A stretch of 10,062 nt of DNA. Source: Urinicoccus sp. (GTDB lineage Bacteria > Bacillota > Clostridia > Tissierellales > Peptoniphilaceae). Positions 1 to 6,441 of this stretch are shown one piece after another; position 1 is the stretch's first letter, and every line of letters begins with the position of its first letter. The notes beneath the pieces were generated by a model. The model worked only from the letters and a program-made list of their open reading frames with translations, did not search any database and was not told the DNA's origin. A program made the translations under genes and the position numbers. The DNA lies in contig JASBZN010000030.1 in NCBI GenBank assembly GCA_029983435.1, positions 1 through 10,062 on the forward strand, read 5' to 3'.

Positions 1-1
1 A

Positions 2-328
2 CTATATCTGGACCCAGAAACCTTAAAGCCGGTGTAATACTACTGTAAGATGCAAGTAGAATTAAAGGACCGGCAGGTGTTTTTATTGGACCCCATGTTG
101 GCAACAGGGGGAAGCTTAACAGATGCTGCTAGTCTCTTAAAACAAAGAGGGGCAAACCATATTCAAGCAGTTTGTATTATTGCTGCACCAGAAGGAGTGG
201 AAGCCTTCCAAAAAGCCCATCCAGATATTGACCTCTATGTGGCTCATGTAGACCGGCAATTAAACGAAGATGGATACATCTTACCAGGTCTGGGAGATGC
301 TGGAGACCGGTTGTTTGGAACCAAGTAA
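2..328 (+). pseudogene. upp: Uracil phosphoribosyltransferase, 3' part, interrupted by an in-frame TAA
   Basis: Upp converts uracil and PRPP to UMP (pyrimidine salvage, cytosolic). Only the C-terminal half lies in the window; the start is upstream. Reading frame 2 gives the family segment LYLDPETLKPV, then TAA at 35-37, then YYCKM and an intact remainder. That remainder holds the PRPP-binding loop DPMLATGGS (from nt 89), the APEG segment and the uracil-binding C-terminus [14 protein letters not shown]. From memory, Bacillus Upp reads YRDPETLKPVEYY here, so the stop replaces a Glu codon (GAA to TAA) and nt 8-10 encode Leu (CTG) where Arg is conserved. The ATG at 50 could start a 92-residue fragment but has no ribosome binding site. 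The gene lies 9 nt before tagO, probably in one operon. The family is certain; whether the gene is truly broken or carries a sequencing error cannot be decided here. Confidence 0.88.
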
Positions 329-337
329 GGCACAACC

Positions 338-1369
338 ATGGATATACAGATTATTAAGTCTTTCTTATTGGCTGGGCTTGTAAGCTTTATCTTAACGCCC
401 TTTGTCCGTCGCCTATGCTTAAAAAAGCAGTGGATGGACGTTCCTAAAGACAACCGCCGGGTCCATAAAAAACCCATTCCAAGAATTGGGGGCCTAGCTA
501 TTTATGCTGCTTTTTTAGTGGCCATGCTGGTCTTTTGTCCTAAAAATCGAGAGTCTTGGGCTTTAATTATAGGAGCGAGTATTATTGCCCTATCGGGCTT
601 TATTGACGACACCAAGGGCCTAACGCCTAAGGGGAAATTACTCTTTCAAGGAGTGGCTGCCATCTGTTTAGTTTGGGGAGGATCATCTATTCGCTTTTTT
701 ACCAACCCCTTCCCAGGTCATGAGTTAGTTTATTTAAAATATTTTACTATTCCCATTACTATTTTTTGGGTAGCTGGAATTACCAATAGCATCAACCTCA
801 TTGACGGATTGGATGGATTGGCTTCAGGGGTGACCATTATTTGTGCGGTTTCCCTCTTATTTATTGCCCAACGTTACCAACAAACCCAAGTGGTTCTTGT
901 GGCGGCAATTTTAGCTGGAGCCTGTTTGGGCTTTTTATTCTTTAACTTTAACCCCGCGTCTATTTTTATGGGGGATACAGGGTCTTTACTTTTAGGCTTT
1001 GTCCTGAGTTACATTTCTATTGAGGGTGTTATGAAGTCGGCAGCCGCTATTGCAATTTTTTTACCAGTAATTATTTTAGGCGTGCCAGTTTTTGACACCA
1101 CTTTTGCCATGCTCCGTCGGGCCATTGCTGGTCGGGGGATTATGAGTGCAGATAAGGGACATCTCCACCATCGTCTATTAAGAAAGGGTCTATCCCAAAG
1201 AGAAACTGTGGGAGTTTTATACTTAATTAGCATTGTGTTTGGCCTAATTGCAAATATTGTTAGTCAATTACCAGCTAGAGATGCACTTATTGTATGTATC
1301 GTTATTATTGCCTTGGTTTTCTTACTGGCAACATTGTTTGGAATGTTTAACCATAAAGAAAACCTATAA
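338..1369 (+). CDS. tagO: Undecaprenyl-phosphate GlcNAc-1-phosphate transferase, WecA/TagO (MraY-like) family
   Basis: This integral membrane enzyme transfers GlcNAc-1-phosphate from UDP-GlcNAc to undecaprenyl phosphate, the first lipid-linked step of teichoic acid or other surface glycopolymer synthesis. The 343-residue protein has about ten or eleven hydrophobic segments and all the family landmarks: DNRRVHKKPIPRIGG near residue 38, DDTKGL at 90-95 (Mg/catalytic Asp pair), NLIDGLDG at 153-160, FMGDTGS at 210-216, FDT at 252-254 and the cytoplasmic HLHHRLL at 275-281. Length is normal for the family. The start at 338 follows a weak TAAGG element and lies 9 nt after the upp stop, suggesting coupling to upp. 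The wecB gene follows after 15 nt. Substrate specificity (GlcNAc rather than another HexNAc) is inferred from the family and from the adjacent epimerase. Confidence 0.93.
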   Translation: MDIQIIKSFLLAGLVSFILTPFVRRLCLKKQWMDVPKDNRRVHKKPIPRIGGLAIYAAFLVAMLVFCPKNRESWALIIGASIIALSGFIDDTKGLTPKGKLLFQGVAAICLVWGGSSIRFFTNPFPGHELVYLKYFTIPITIFWVAGITNSINLIDGLDGLASGVTIICAVSLLFIAQRYQQTQVVLVAAILAGACLGFLFFNFNPASIFMGDTGSLLLGFVLSYISIEGVMKSAAAIAIFLPVIILGVPVFDTTFAMLRRAIAGRGIMSADKGHLHHRLLRKGLSQRETVGVLYLISIVFGLIANIVSQLPARDALIVCIVIIALVFLLATLFGMFNHKENL

Positions 1370-1373
1370 AGAT

Positions 1374-1379
1374 AGGAGG
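1374..1379 (+). promoter_or_regulatory. Ribosome binding site of wecB
   Basis: AGGAGG sits 5 nt before the ATG at 1385. It is the strongest site in this operon and fixes the wecB start. Confidence 0.75.
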
Positions 1380-1384
1380 CTCGT

Positions 1385-2491
1385 ATGAAAGTTTTAGTCG
1401 TCTTCGGAACCAGACCCGAAGCAATTAAGATGGCACCCATTGTAAAAGAAATGGAAAGGCATCCTGACTTTGAACCGGTAATTGCCGTTACAGGCCAGCA
1501 CCGGGAAATGTTGGACCAGGTTTTGGAAATTTTTCAAATTAAACCCCACTATGATTTAAATATTTTTAAGGCAGGGCAAAGTCTAACCTATATTACTACA
1601 GGGGCTCTAGAGGGATTGGAAGAAGTGATTAAGAAAGAAAAACCCCAATGTCTTTTGATTCAAGGAGACACCACTACGGTCTTTTCTGGCGCCTTGGCGG
1701 CCTTTTATCAACAAGTAAAAGTAGGTCATGTGGAAGCAGGTTTACGGACAGAAAACCTCTATTCCCCCTATCCAGAAGAAGCCAACCGACGCTTGGTTAG
1801 TGTTTTGAGCCATTGGCACTTTACGCCAACAGAAAAAAATAGGGAAAATCTCCTGAGAGAAGGGGTGGACCCTGAACATATTTACTTAACGGGGAACACC
1901 GTGATAGATGCTTTAAAATATACGATAAAAGAAGATTATGTCTTCCAAGACGACCTTTTAAACCACCTGGACTATAAAAATAAGCGAGTCCTTCTTTTAA
2001 CCAGCCACCGGCGGGAAAACATTGGGCAGCCCATGAAGAATATTTTTTCTGCTGTGCGAAAAATCGTAGATGACTATCCCGATGTAGAAGTGGTCTTTCC
2101 AAGGCATAAAAATCCCAAGGTTCGGGAACTATCTGACCCCTATTTTAAGGGACATGACAGGATTCACTGTACAGAGCCTATGGACTATCTTCCCTTTACC
2201 AATCTCATGAGTCGCATTCACTTTGTCATAACAGACTCTGGCGGAATTCAAGAAGAAGCTCCTGCTTTAGGAAAGCCTGTACTAGTGGTGCGTCGGGAAA
2301 CAGAACGGCCAGAAGGGGTCGAAGCAGGAACGGAGAAATTAGTGGGAACATAAGAACAAGCCCTATACGATGCTTGTGCTGACCTTTTATCCCATAAAGA
2401 ATCCTATGAGACCATGGCCAAGGCCGTAAATCCCTATGGAGATGGTCATGCTGCTGAAAAGATTTGCCAGGCTTTATTAAAAAATAAATAG
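1385..2491 (+). pseudogene. wecB: Non-hydrolysing UDP-GlcNAc 2-epimerase, interrupted by an in-frame TAA at 2351
   Basis: WecB/MnaA interconverts UDP-GlcNAc and UDP-ManNAc in the cytosol for linkage units and ManNAc-containing polymers. The frame from 1385 is clean for 322 residues and keeps the active site: FGTRPEAIK at 8-16, GDTTT with Asp95, VEAGLRT with Glu117, PYPEEANRR with Glu131, SHRREN with His208, and the UDP-binding DSGGIQEE and ERPEGVEAGT segments. TAA at 2351-2353 then interrupts LVGT-stop-EQALYDA. The same frame continues for 45 codons through the conserved NPYGDG segment to a natural TAG at 2489-2491. A repaired protein would be 368 residues, the usual length. The truncated form lacks the C-terminal helices that pack back on the N-terminal domain, so it is probably impaired. 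One further oddity is Arg240 in FPRHKNP, where the family usually has Val. The cause could be true decay, read-through or sequencing error. Confidence 0.9.
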
Positions 2492-2506
2492 AAGATAAAA
2501 ACCTAT

Positions 2507-2512
2507 GGAGGA
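2507..2512 (+). promoter_or_regulatory. Ribosome binding site deciding the gtrA start
   Basis: GGAGGA lies 7 nt before the ATG at 2520. The earlier in-frame ATG at 2505 has only A-rich sequence upstream and itself overlaps this site, so initiation at 2520 is preferred. Confidence 0.65.
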
Positions 2513-2519
2513 AGACTGG

Positions 2520-2981
2520 ATGGACTATTTAAAAAAACTAGAAAAGCACCTAGAAAAGTATCCAGACCTCCATAGGCTTTTTTTAACCCATAAGGTTTTT
2601 ATTAAGTATTTTATTACGTCTTTTTTATCCTTAGCTTTTGAAATTGGCTTGGTCTACCTCCTGTTTATCTATGGGGGAATGGAGATTTTTTGGAGCAATG
2701 TCTTGGGGATGACAGCAGACTTTATCTTCACCTACTTTTTTTCCAAGTATGTCTTTGATTCGGATTATGACCAAAAGGGCTTTTTACTCTACCTAGGAAC
2801 CTCTATTCTGGGAATGGCTTTAAATACCTGGATTCTTACTGGGAGCCTTGCTTATTTCAAACCAAGACTTGGAAAGAAGCCTGCCTTTTGGCTGGGTAAA
2901 ATTTTTGCGACAGGGATTCCTTTTTTCTTAAAATACTTTATCCGGAAATATTATTTTTTTCTAAAGAAAAGGAAAAAGTAG
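2520..2981 (+). CDS. GtrA-family small membrane protein
   Basis: The 153-residue protein begins with a charged helical stretch (DYLKKLEKHLEKYP) and then has four hydrophobic segments: about residues 28-46, 53-74, 86-108 and 122-140. The C-terminus is very basic (RKYYFFLKKRKK). This four-helix layout, the SFLSLAFEIGLVYLL first helix and the YFFSKYVFD segment after helix 2 match the GtrA-like family (PF04138). Members are thought to move or present polyprenyl-linked sugars across the membrane for surface polysaccharide or teichoic acid glycosylation. Its position directly after tagO and wecB fits such a role, but the substrate is unknown. An alternative start at 2505 adds five residues and has a poor ribosome binding site. 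No intrinsic terminator follows; the trpP promoter begins 11 nt after the stop. Confidence 0.82.
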   Translation: MDYLKKLEKHLEKYPDLHRLFLTHKVFIKYFITSFLSLAFEIGLVYLLFIYGGMEIFWSNVLGMTADFIFTYFFSKYVFDSDYDQKGFLLYLGTSILGMALNTWILTGSLAYFKPRLGKKPAFWLGKIFATGIPFFLKYFIRKYYFFLKKRKK

Positions 2982-2992
2982 GGTAAAATGCC

Positions 2993-3021
2993 TTGACAAG
3001 GGAAAGTAAAGTCGATATACT
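2993..3021 (+). promoter_or_regulatory. Sigma-A promoter of the trpP T-box leader
   Basis: A perfect -35 box TTGACA (2993-2998) and a -10 box TATACT (3016-3021) are separated by 17 nt. Transcription should start near 3028, just upstream of the T-box. This is the best promoter match in the window. Confidence 0.85.
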
Positions 3022-3027
3022 AGTTGT

Positions 3028-3304
3028 AATTTAATACGAACTGCTGAAAAAAGTGTTGATTAGAAAATAGTAGCTATTGATTACGTTTTGTAGAGAGTCA
3101 AGGGGTGGTGAAACTTGATAAACCGTTGATAGTGAATGGGTCTATGAATGCGAGGCGAATAAAAAGTAGCTGAGACGGCTCTCCCGTTATCGAGATAGGA
3201 TATGGAAGTATCCGATAGAGTTTCTATAGAAATATAGATAAATAGGATGGCACCGCGAATTTACCATTTGCTCCTAGCGCAAGCAGGAGGCAAGTGGTTT
3301 TTTT
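3028..3304 (+). promoter_or_regulatory. Tryptophan-responsive T-box riboswitch upstream of trpP
   Basis: T-box leaders bind uncharged tRNA and switch between antiterminator and terminator. Stem I is visible. ATAG (3067-3070) pairs with CTAT (3142-3145), and CTAT (3074-3077) pairs with ATAG (3129-3132); between them lies a loop whose 3' side is TGAATGGGT. In that loop the specifier is TGG (3137-3139), the tryptophan codon. The apical hairpin is GTCAAG/CTTGAT (3097-3102/3114-3119) with a GGTGGTGAAA-type loop. The conserved ACGGCTCTCCCGTTATC element is at 3175-3191, followed by a stem III hairpin GGATA/TATCC. The T-box AGGATGGCACCGCG is at 3244-3257; its TGGC (3248-3251) would pair with a GCCA tRNA end, as expected for tRNA-Trp with G73. 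The antiterminator AAAT(A)GG/CCATTT (3240-3246/3264-3269) shares bases with the terminator. The pairing is hand-drawn, but all elements agree. Confidence 0.93.
3263..3304 (+). terminator. T-box attenuator terminator
   Basis: A long stem pairs 3263-3275 (ACCATTTGCTCCT) with 3285-3298, with one bulged G and one G-U pair, around a 9-nt loop, followed by a T7 run (3298-3304). Its 5' arm contains the CCATTT used by the antiterminator, so the two structures are mutually exclusive. Confidence 0.9.
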
Positions 3305-3312
3305 AATTTAAA

Positions 3313-3340
3313 CACCTTTTTCACGTGAAATGAAAAGGAG
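3313..3340 (+). promoter_or_regulatory. Possible hairpin sequestering the trpP ribosome binding site
   Basis: CCTTTTTCA (3315-3323) can pair with TGAAAAGG (3331-3338) with one bulged T, and C3313 can pair with G3340. The 3' arm contains most of the AAGGAG ribosome binding site (3335-3340) of trpP. The same stretch holds a perfect 12-bp palindrome TTTCACGTGAAA (3319-3330), so it could alternatively be a DNA operator. The structure is A/T-rich and weak, and its function is unproven. Confidence 0.35.
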
Positions 3341-3346
3341 AAAAAA

Positions 3347-3847
3347 ATGAAAACAAGAAATCTAAGTTTAGCAGCAGTATTACTAGCCATTGGAACCATG
3401 TTACATCTTTTGCCGGGATTTTTCTTTGGAATGAAACCGGACTTTTTGTTACTTACCATGTTTATGGCCATTTGCTTTAACAGAGAGGCTGGATCTGTTG
3501 CAGCCATCAGCCTATGTGCAGGAATTTTAACAGCCTTAACCACCACCTTTCCTGGAGGACAAATCCCCTCGATTTTGGATAAGATGGTTTCTGGCTTTAC
3601 CTTTTTTTTAATGATAAAAAATAGGAACAGCCTGACTTCTCTTTTTGTAGGGGTTTTAACGGGAATCAATACGATCATTAGTGGCACCATCTTTTTATCG
3701 ACAGCTCTTCTAATAGCAGGCTTGCCAGCAGGTGCCAGCTTAGGAGGTTTAATCTTAGCTGTAGTTTTACCAACAGCAGGAATCAGTGCTTTCTTTGGAT
3801 CTTTACTCTACAAGGTTCTGGGACGCTTTAATGTACAGAGAGCTTAA
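3347..3847 (+). CDS. trpP: Tryptophan transporter TrpP, probable ECF-type S component
   Basis: TrpP (Bacillus YhaG) mediates high-affinity tryptophan uptake and has been predicted to be a substrate-binding component of ECF transporters. The 166-residue protein is almost entirely hydrophobic, with five or six membrane segments. It carries recognisable family stretches: PGFFFGMKPDF at about residues 24-34, LTTTFPGGQIPSILDK at 65-80, SGTIFLS near 111, GLPAG near 125 and VVLPTAG near 139. AAGGAG lies 6 nt before the ATG. The gene is alone between a Trp T-box leader and a strong terminator, so it should be induced when tRNA-Trp is uncharged. The complete ECF module ecfA1-ecfA2-ecfT begins 126 nt downstream and could energize it. 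The Trp substrate is supported independently by the TGG specifier. Family recognition is from memory of the sequence pattern. Confidence 0.9.
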   Translation: MKTRNLSLAAVLLAIGTMLHLLPGFFFGMKPDFLLLTMFMAICFNREAGSVAAISLCAGILTALTTTFPGGQIPSILDKMVSGFTFFLMIKNRNSLTSLFVGVLTGINTIISGTIFLSTALLIAGLPAGASLGGLILAVVLPTAGISAFFGSLLYKVLGRFNVQRA

Positions 3848-3874
3848 AGAAGCGGTGTAAGACCGCTTCTTTTT
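3847..3874 (+). terminator. Intrinsic terminator after trpP
   Basis: AAGAAGCGGT (3847-3856) and ACCGCTTCTT (3862-3871) form a perfect 10-bp stem with a GTAAG loop, followed by a T run to 3874. It separates trpP from the ecf operon. Confidence 0.92.
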
Positions 3875-3934
3875 GTTGGAAGGAAAGAAAGTCTATTTTT
3901 CTTAGGAGAGGTTATTTATTATAAAAGTAGAATG

Positions 3935-3943
3935 TGATACACT
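3935..3943 (+). promoter_or_regulatory. Candidate extended -10 promoter of the ecf operon
   Basis: TGATACACT (TG, one base, then TACACT) resembles an extended -10 element about 30 nt before ecfA1. No convincing -35 box is visible at the right spacing. A promoter is expected in 3875-3960 because a strong terminator precedes it, but the exact position is uncertain. Confidence 0.35.
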
Positions 3944-3972
3944 TAGGAAGTAAATAAATTAGGAGAGATGCA

Positions 3973-4800
3973 ATGATAAAATTAACAGATGTGGTATTTT
4001 CCTATCCTCGAACAGGCGATGAGCCAAGTAAAAAGACCATCGACCATTTAACTTTCGAGGTTAAACAGGGAGAGTTTGTTGCTATACTTGGCCATAACGG
4101 GAGCGGAAAGTCCACTTTAGCAAAACTATTAAATGGTTTACTTTTACCAGAATCAGGGGAAGTAGCCATTGAAGGCATGACCACATCCAATGAGGAAGAC
4201 CTATGGAAAATAAGATCCAAAGCAGGACTTGTATTTCAAAATCCAGACAATCAAATTGTGGCGACGATTGTGGAAGAAGACGTTGCTTTTGGTCCGGAAA
4301 ACTTGGGTGTTCCAAAAGAAGAATTGAGAAAACGGGTGGACCAGGCCTTGGAAACCGTTGATATGTTGGACTACAAAGACCATGCTCCTCACCTTTTATC
4401 TGGGGGGCAAAAACAACGAGTAGCCATTGCAGGGATTTTAGCCATGGAACCTGACATTATTATTTTTGATGAACCGACAGCTATGCTGGACCCTCGAGGC
4501 CGCAAAGAAGTTATTGAAACTATTCAAAAACTTCATAAGCAAAAAAAGACCATCCTACTCATTACTCATTTTATGAACGAAGCGGCCCTAGCTGACCGCT
4601 TAATTGTCATGGAAAAGGGAAAGATTATTTTAGATGGACAGCCTAGAGAAGTTTTTTCCCATGTGGAAGAAATGAAACGGATTGGTTTGGACGTGCCACA
4701 AGTGACAGAATTAGCCCACAACTTAAAAAAAGAAGGTGTGGACATTGACGATAAAGTACTAACAGTAAAGGAGCTTGTTGACCAAATATGTCTATCTTAG
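3973..4800 (+). CDS. ecfA1: ECF transporter ATP-binding subunit EcfA1
   Basis: This is one of the two ATPases that power energy-coupling factor vitamin and nutrient importers, at the cytoplasmic face with EcfA2 and EcfT. The 275-residue protein has every ABC ATPase motif: Walker [10 protein letters not shown] (40-48), the Q-loop in FQNPDNQ (88-94), the signature LSGGQ (142-146), Walker B plus D-loop FDEPTAMLD (165-173) and the switch His199 in ITHF. The [16 protein letters not shown] pattern and the C-terminal extension after residue 225 are typical of EcfA rather than other ABC ATPases. AGGAGAG (3961-3967) precedes the ATG by 5 nt. It heads a four-gene operon; ecfA2 starts inside its 3' end (13-nt overlap). 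In many Bacillota this block follows rplQ, but here trpP is upstream instead. Confidence 0.96.
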   Translation: MIKLTDVVFSYPRTGDEPSKKTIDHLTFEVKQGEFVAILGHNGSGKSTLAKLLNGLLLPESGEVAIEGMTTSNEEDLWKIRSKAGLVFQNPDNQIVATIVEEDVAFGPENLGVPKEELRKRVDQALETVDMLDYKDHAPHLLSGGQKQRVAIAGILAMEPDIIIFDEPTAMLDPRGRKEVIETIQKLHKQKKTILLITHFMNEAALADRLIVMEKGKIILDGQPREVFSHVEEMKRIGLDVPQVTELAHNLKKEGVDIDDKVLTVKELVDQICLS

Positions 4801-5648
4801 AAATAAAAGGTCTATCCCACACCTATAGCCCTAATACACTCTTTGCCAAGGAGGCTCTAAAAGACATTGACCTGTCTATAGAAAAAGGAGATTTTGTAGG
4901 GATTGTAGGGCATACAGGGTCTGGGAAATCTACCTTGGTTCAATGTTTAAACGGCTTAATTATCCCGACAGAAGGGGATGTTTTGGTAGATGGTGTTTCC
5001 CTGAAAAAGACTAAAAACTTAAAAAATATCCGAAAACGGGTGGGAATGGTTTTTCAATATCCAGAATATCAACTTTTTGAAGAAAGTGTTGTGAAAGATG
5101 TGGCCTTTGGTCCCAAAAATTTAGGTCTTTCTGATCAAGAAGTGGAAGATCGGGTTAATGAAGCCCTGGACATGGTCCAATTGGAAACAGAAGTAAGGAA
5201 CCGGTCTCCTTTTGAACTATCGGGAGGGCAAAAACGTCGGGTGGCCATTGCAGGGATTTTGGCCATGAAGCCCAGCGTTTTGATTTTAGATGAACCAACA
5301 GCAGGTTTAGACCCCCATGGTCGGGATGAAATTTTAAAGCAAATTAAAGACCTCTACGACCAATCAGACATGACAATTATCATGGTAAGCCATAGCATGG
5401 AAGAAGTGGCGACATTGGCTAAACGGATGCTTGTCATGAACCATGGAAAAATTGCCATGGATGGAACACCTCGGGAACTCTTTGTTCAAGGGGATAAGTT
5501 GGAAAAATTAAGCCTTACAACCCCCCAAGTTACTAAGGTCATGGAAGCATTAAAGGCGCGAGGAGCGAATGTCCGCACCGATGCCATTACCTTGGAAGAA
5601 GCCTATAGTGAGATTCTCCGCTATCTCAAGGAGGTGGACCATGCTTAA
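4788..5648 (+). CDS. ecfA2: ECF transporter ATP-binding subunit EcfA2
   Basis: This is the second, paralogous ATPase of the ECF module, forming a heterodimer with EcfA1 that binds the EcfT coupling helices. The 286-residue protein has Walker [10 protein letters not shown] (41-49), the Q-loop [13 protein letters not shown] starting at 89 (the aromatic YPEYQ form is characteristic of EcfA2), the signature LSGGQ (144-148), DEPTAGLD (168-175) and switch His202 in VSHSM. The start at 4788 overlaps ecfA1 by 13 nt. An AAAGGAG element at 4767-4773 lies rather far (14 nt) upstream, so translational coupling to ecfA1 is likely. The 3' end overlaps ecfT by 8 nt. Confidence 0.96.
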   Translation: MSILEIKGLSHTYSPNTLFAKEALKDIDLSIEKGDFVGIVGHTGSGKSTLVQCLNGLIIPTEGDVLVDGVSLKKTKNLKNIRKRVGMVFQYPEYQLFEESVVKDVAFGPKNLGLSDQEVEDRVNEALDMVQLETEVRNRSPFELSGGQKRRVAIAGILAMKPSVLILDEPTAGLDPHGRDEILKQIKDLYDQSDMTIIMVSHSMEEVATLAKRMLVMNHGKIAMDGTPRELFVQGDKLEKLSLTTPQVTKVMEALKARGANVRTDAITLEEAYSEILRYLKEVDHA

Positions 5649-6441
5649 AGATATTACTCTTGGTCAATACTATCCAGCAGATACCCCAGTTCATCGTCTG
5701 GACCCTAGAATGAAGATTCTTTTAATCTTTCTCTATATTGTGTCCATCTTTTTTGTGGCGGACTACCTGCCCTTTGCCTTTTTGGCCCTGTATTTGGTTT
5801 TCGTTATTAAGATGTCCACAATTCCCTTGGGGATGGTTTTAAAGGGAGTGAAACCCTTACGGTTCATTTTAATTATCACCTTTGTTATTAACCTATTTTT
5901 CACACCAGGAGAAGCCCTTTGGTCTTTTGGTTTTCTAACTATTAGCCAAGAAGGGATTCATCAAGCTATTTTTATGGCGATTCGCTTGGTGTTATTGGTA
6001 GTGGGAACCAGCCTTTTAACCCTCACCACTTCCCCTATTGAACTGACAGACGGTTTGGAAAAAATTCTCAATCCCCTGCGAGCCATTGGTCTTCCAGCCC
6101 ATGAGTTGGCCATGATGATGACTATTGCTCTACGGTTTATTCCGACTCTTATTGACGAAACAGATAAGATTATGAAGGCCCAAATGTCTCGAGGAGCAGA
6201 TTTTGAATCTGGAAATGTCTTTAGTCGGGCAAAAAACCTGGTGCCTTTGTTGGTTCCTCTATTTGTCAATGCCCTTCGCCGGGCAGAGGAATTGGCCAAT
6301 GCCATGGAATCTCGCTGCTATCGCGGGGGAGAAAACCGGACCAAGCTCAATGAATTGGAGTACGAAAAAAACGACTTTATTATTACTGGTGTCAATACTG
6401 TCTTTTTCATCCTGGTTTCCATTTATAAGTACGTGTTCTAA
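5641..6441 (+). CDS. ecfT: ECF transporter transmembrane coupling protein EcfT
   Basis: EcfT is the membrane scaffold that links the EcfA1/A2 ATPases to interchangeable S components. The start at 5641 is chosen because AAGGAGGTG (5628-5636) lies 4 nt upstream and the N-terminus LGQYYPADTPVHRLDPRMKI is the usual EcfT start. The open frame extends back to 5569 but without family similarity. The 266-residue protein has hydrophobic segments near 26-41, 43-57, 73-89, 108-128 and a C-terminal helix at 247-265. It also has the two coupling-helix Arg-Gly motifs: SRGAD (183-187) and SRCYRGG (224-230). The ATGCTTAA junction overlaps ecfA2 by 8 nt, and the stop overlaps the truA start (TAATG), indicating coupled translation. 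Confidence 0.94.
   Translation: MLKDITLGQYYPADTPVHRLDPRMKILLIFLYIVSIFFVADYLPFAFLALYLVFVIKMSTIPLGMVLKGVKPLRFILIITFVINLFFTPGEALWSFGFLTISQEGIHQAIFMAIRLVLLVVGTSLLTLTTSPIELTDGLEKILNPLRAIGLPAHELAMMMTIALRFIPTLIDETDKIMKAQMSRGADFESGNVFSRAKNLVPLLVPLFVNALRRAEELANAMESRCYRGGENRTKLNELEYEKNDFIITGVNTVFFILVSIYKYVF

Noticed and set aside
1821..2102. Antisense open frame inside wecB
   Set aside because: No ribosome binding site or family similarity, and it lies entirely within a conserved coding sequence.
35..2353. TAA reassigned as a sense codon in this genome
   Set aside because: tagO, trpP, ecfA2, ecfT, truA, the DUF4153 gene and the EamA gene all end at TAA in the expected place, so TAA is a working stop here.
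2340..2360. Frameshift or programmed slippage as the cause of the wecB break
   Set aside because: The conserved sequence continues in the same frame directly after TAA; no shift and no slippery run is needed.
3221..3238. TTTCTATAGAAA palindrome in the T-box leader as a protein operator
   Set aside because: It lies within the riboswitch between stem III and the antiterminator, where a small extra hairpin or linker is common; no independent support.
3274..3690. 138-codon open frame antisense to trpP
   Set aside because: It overlaps the T-box terminator and trpP, has no ribosome binding site and a composition typical of a shadow frame.
5569..5640. N-terminal extension of EcfT from an ATG at 5569
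   Set aside because: The extra 24 residues do not resemble EcfT, and a strong AAGGAGGTG site directly precedes the ATG at 5641.
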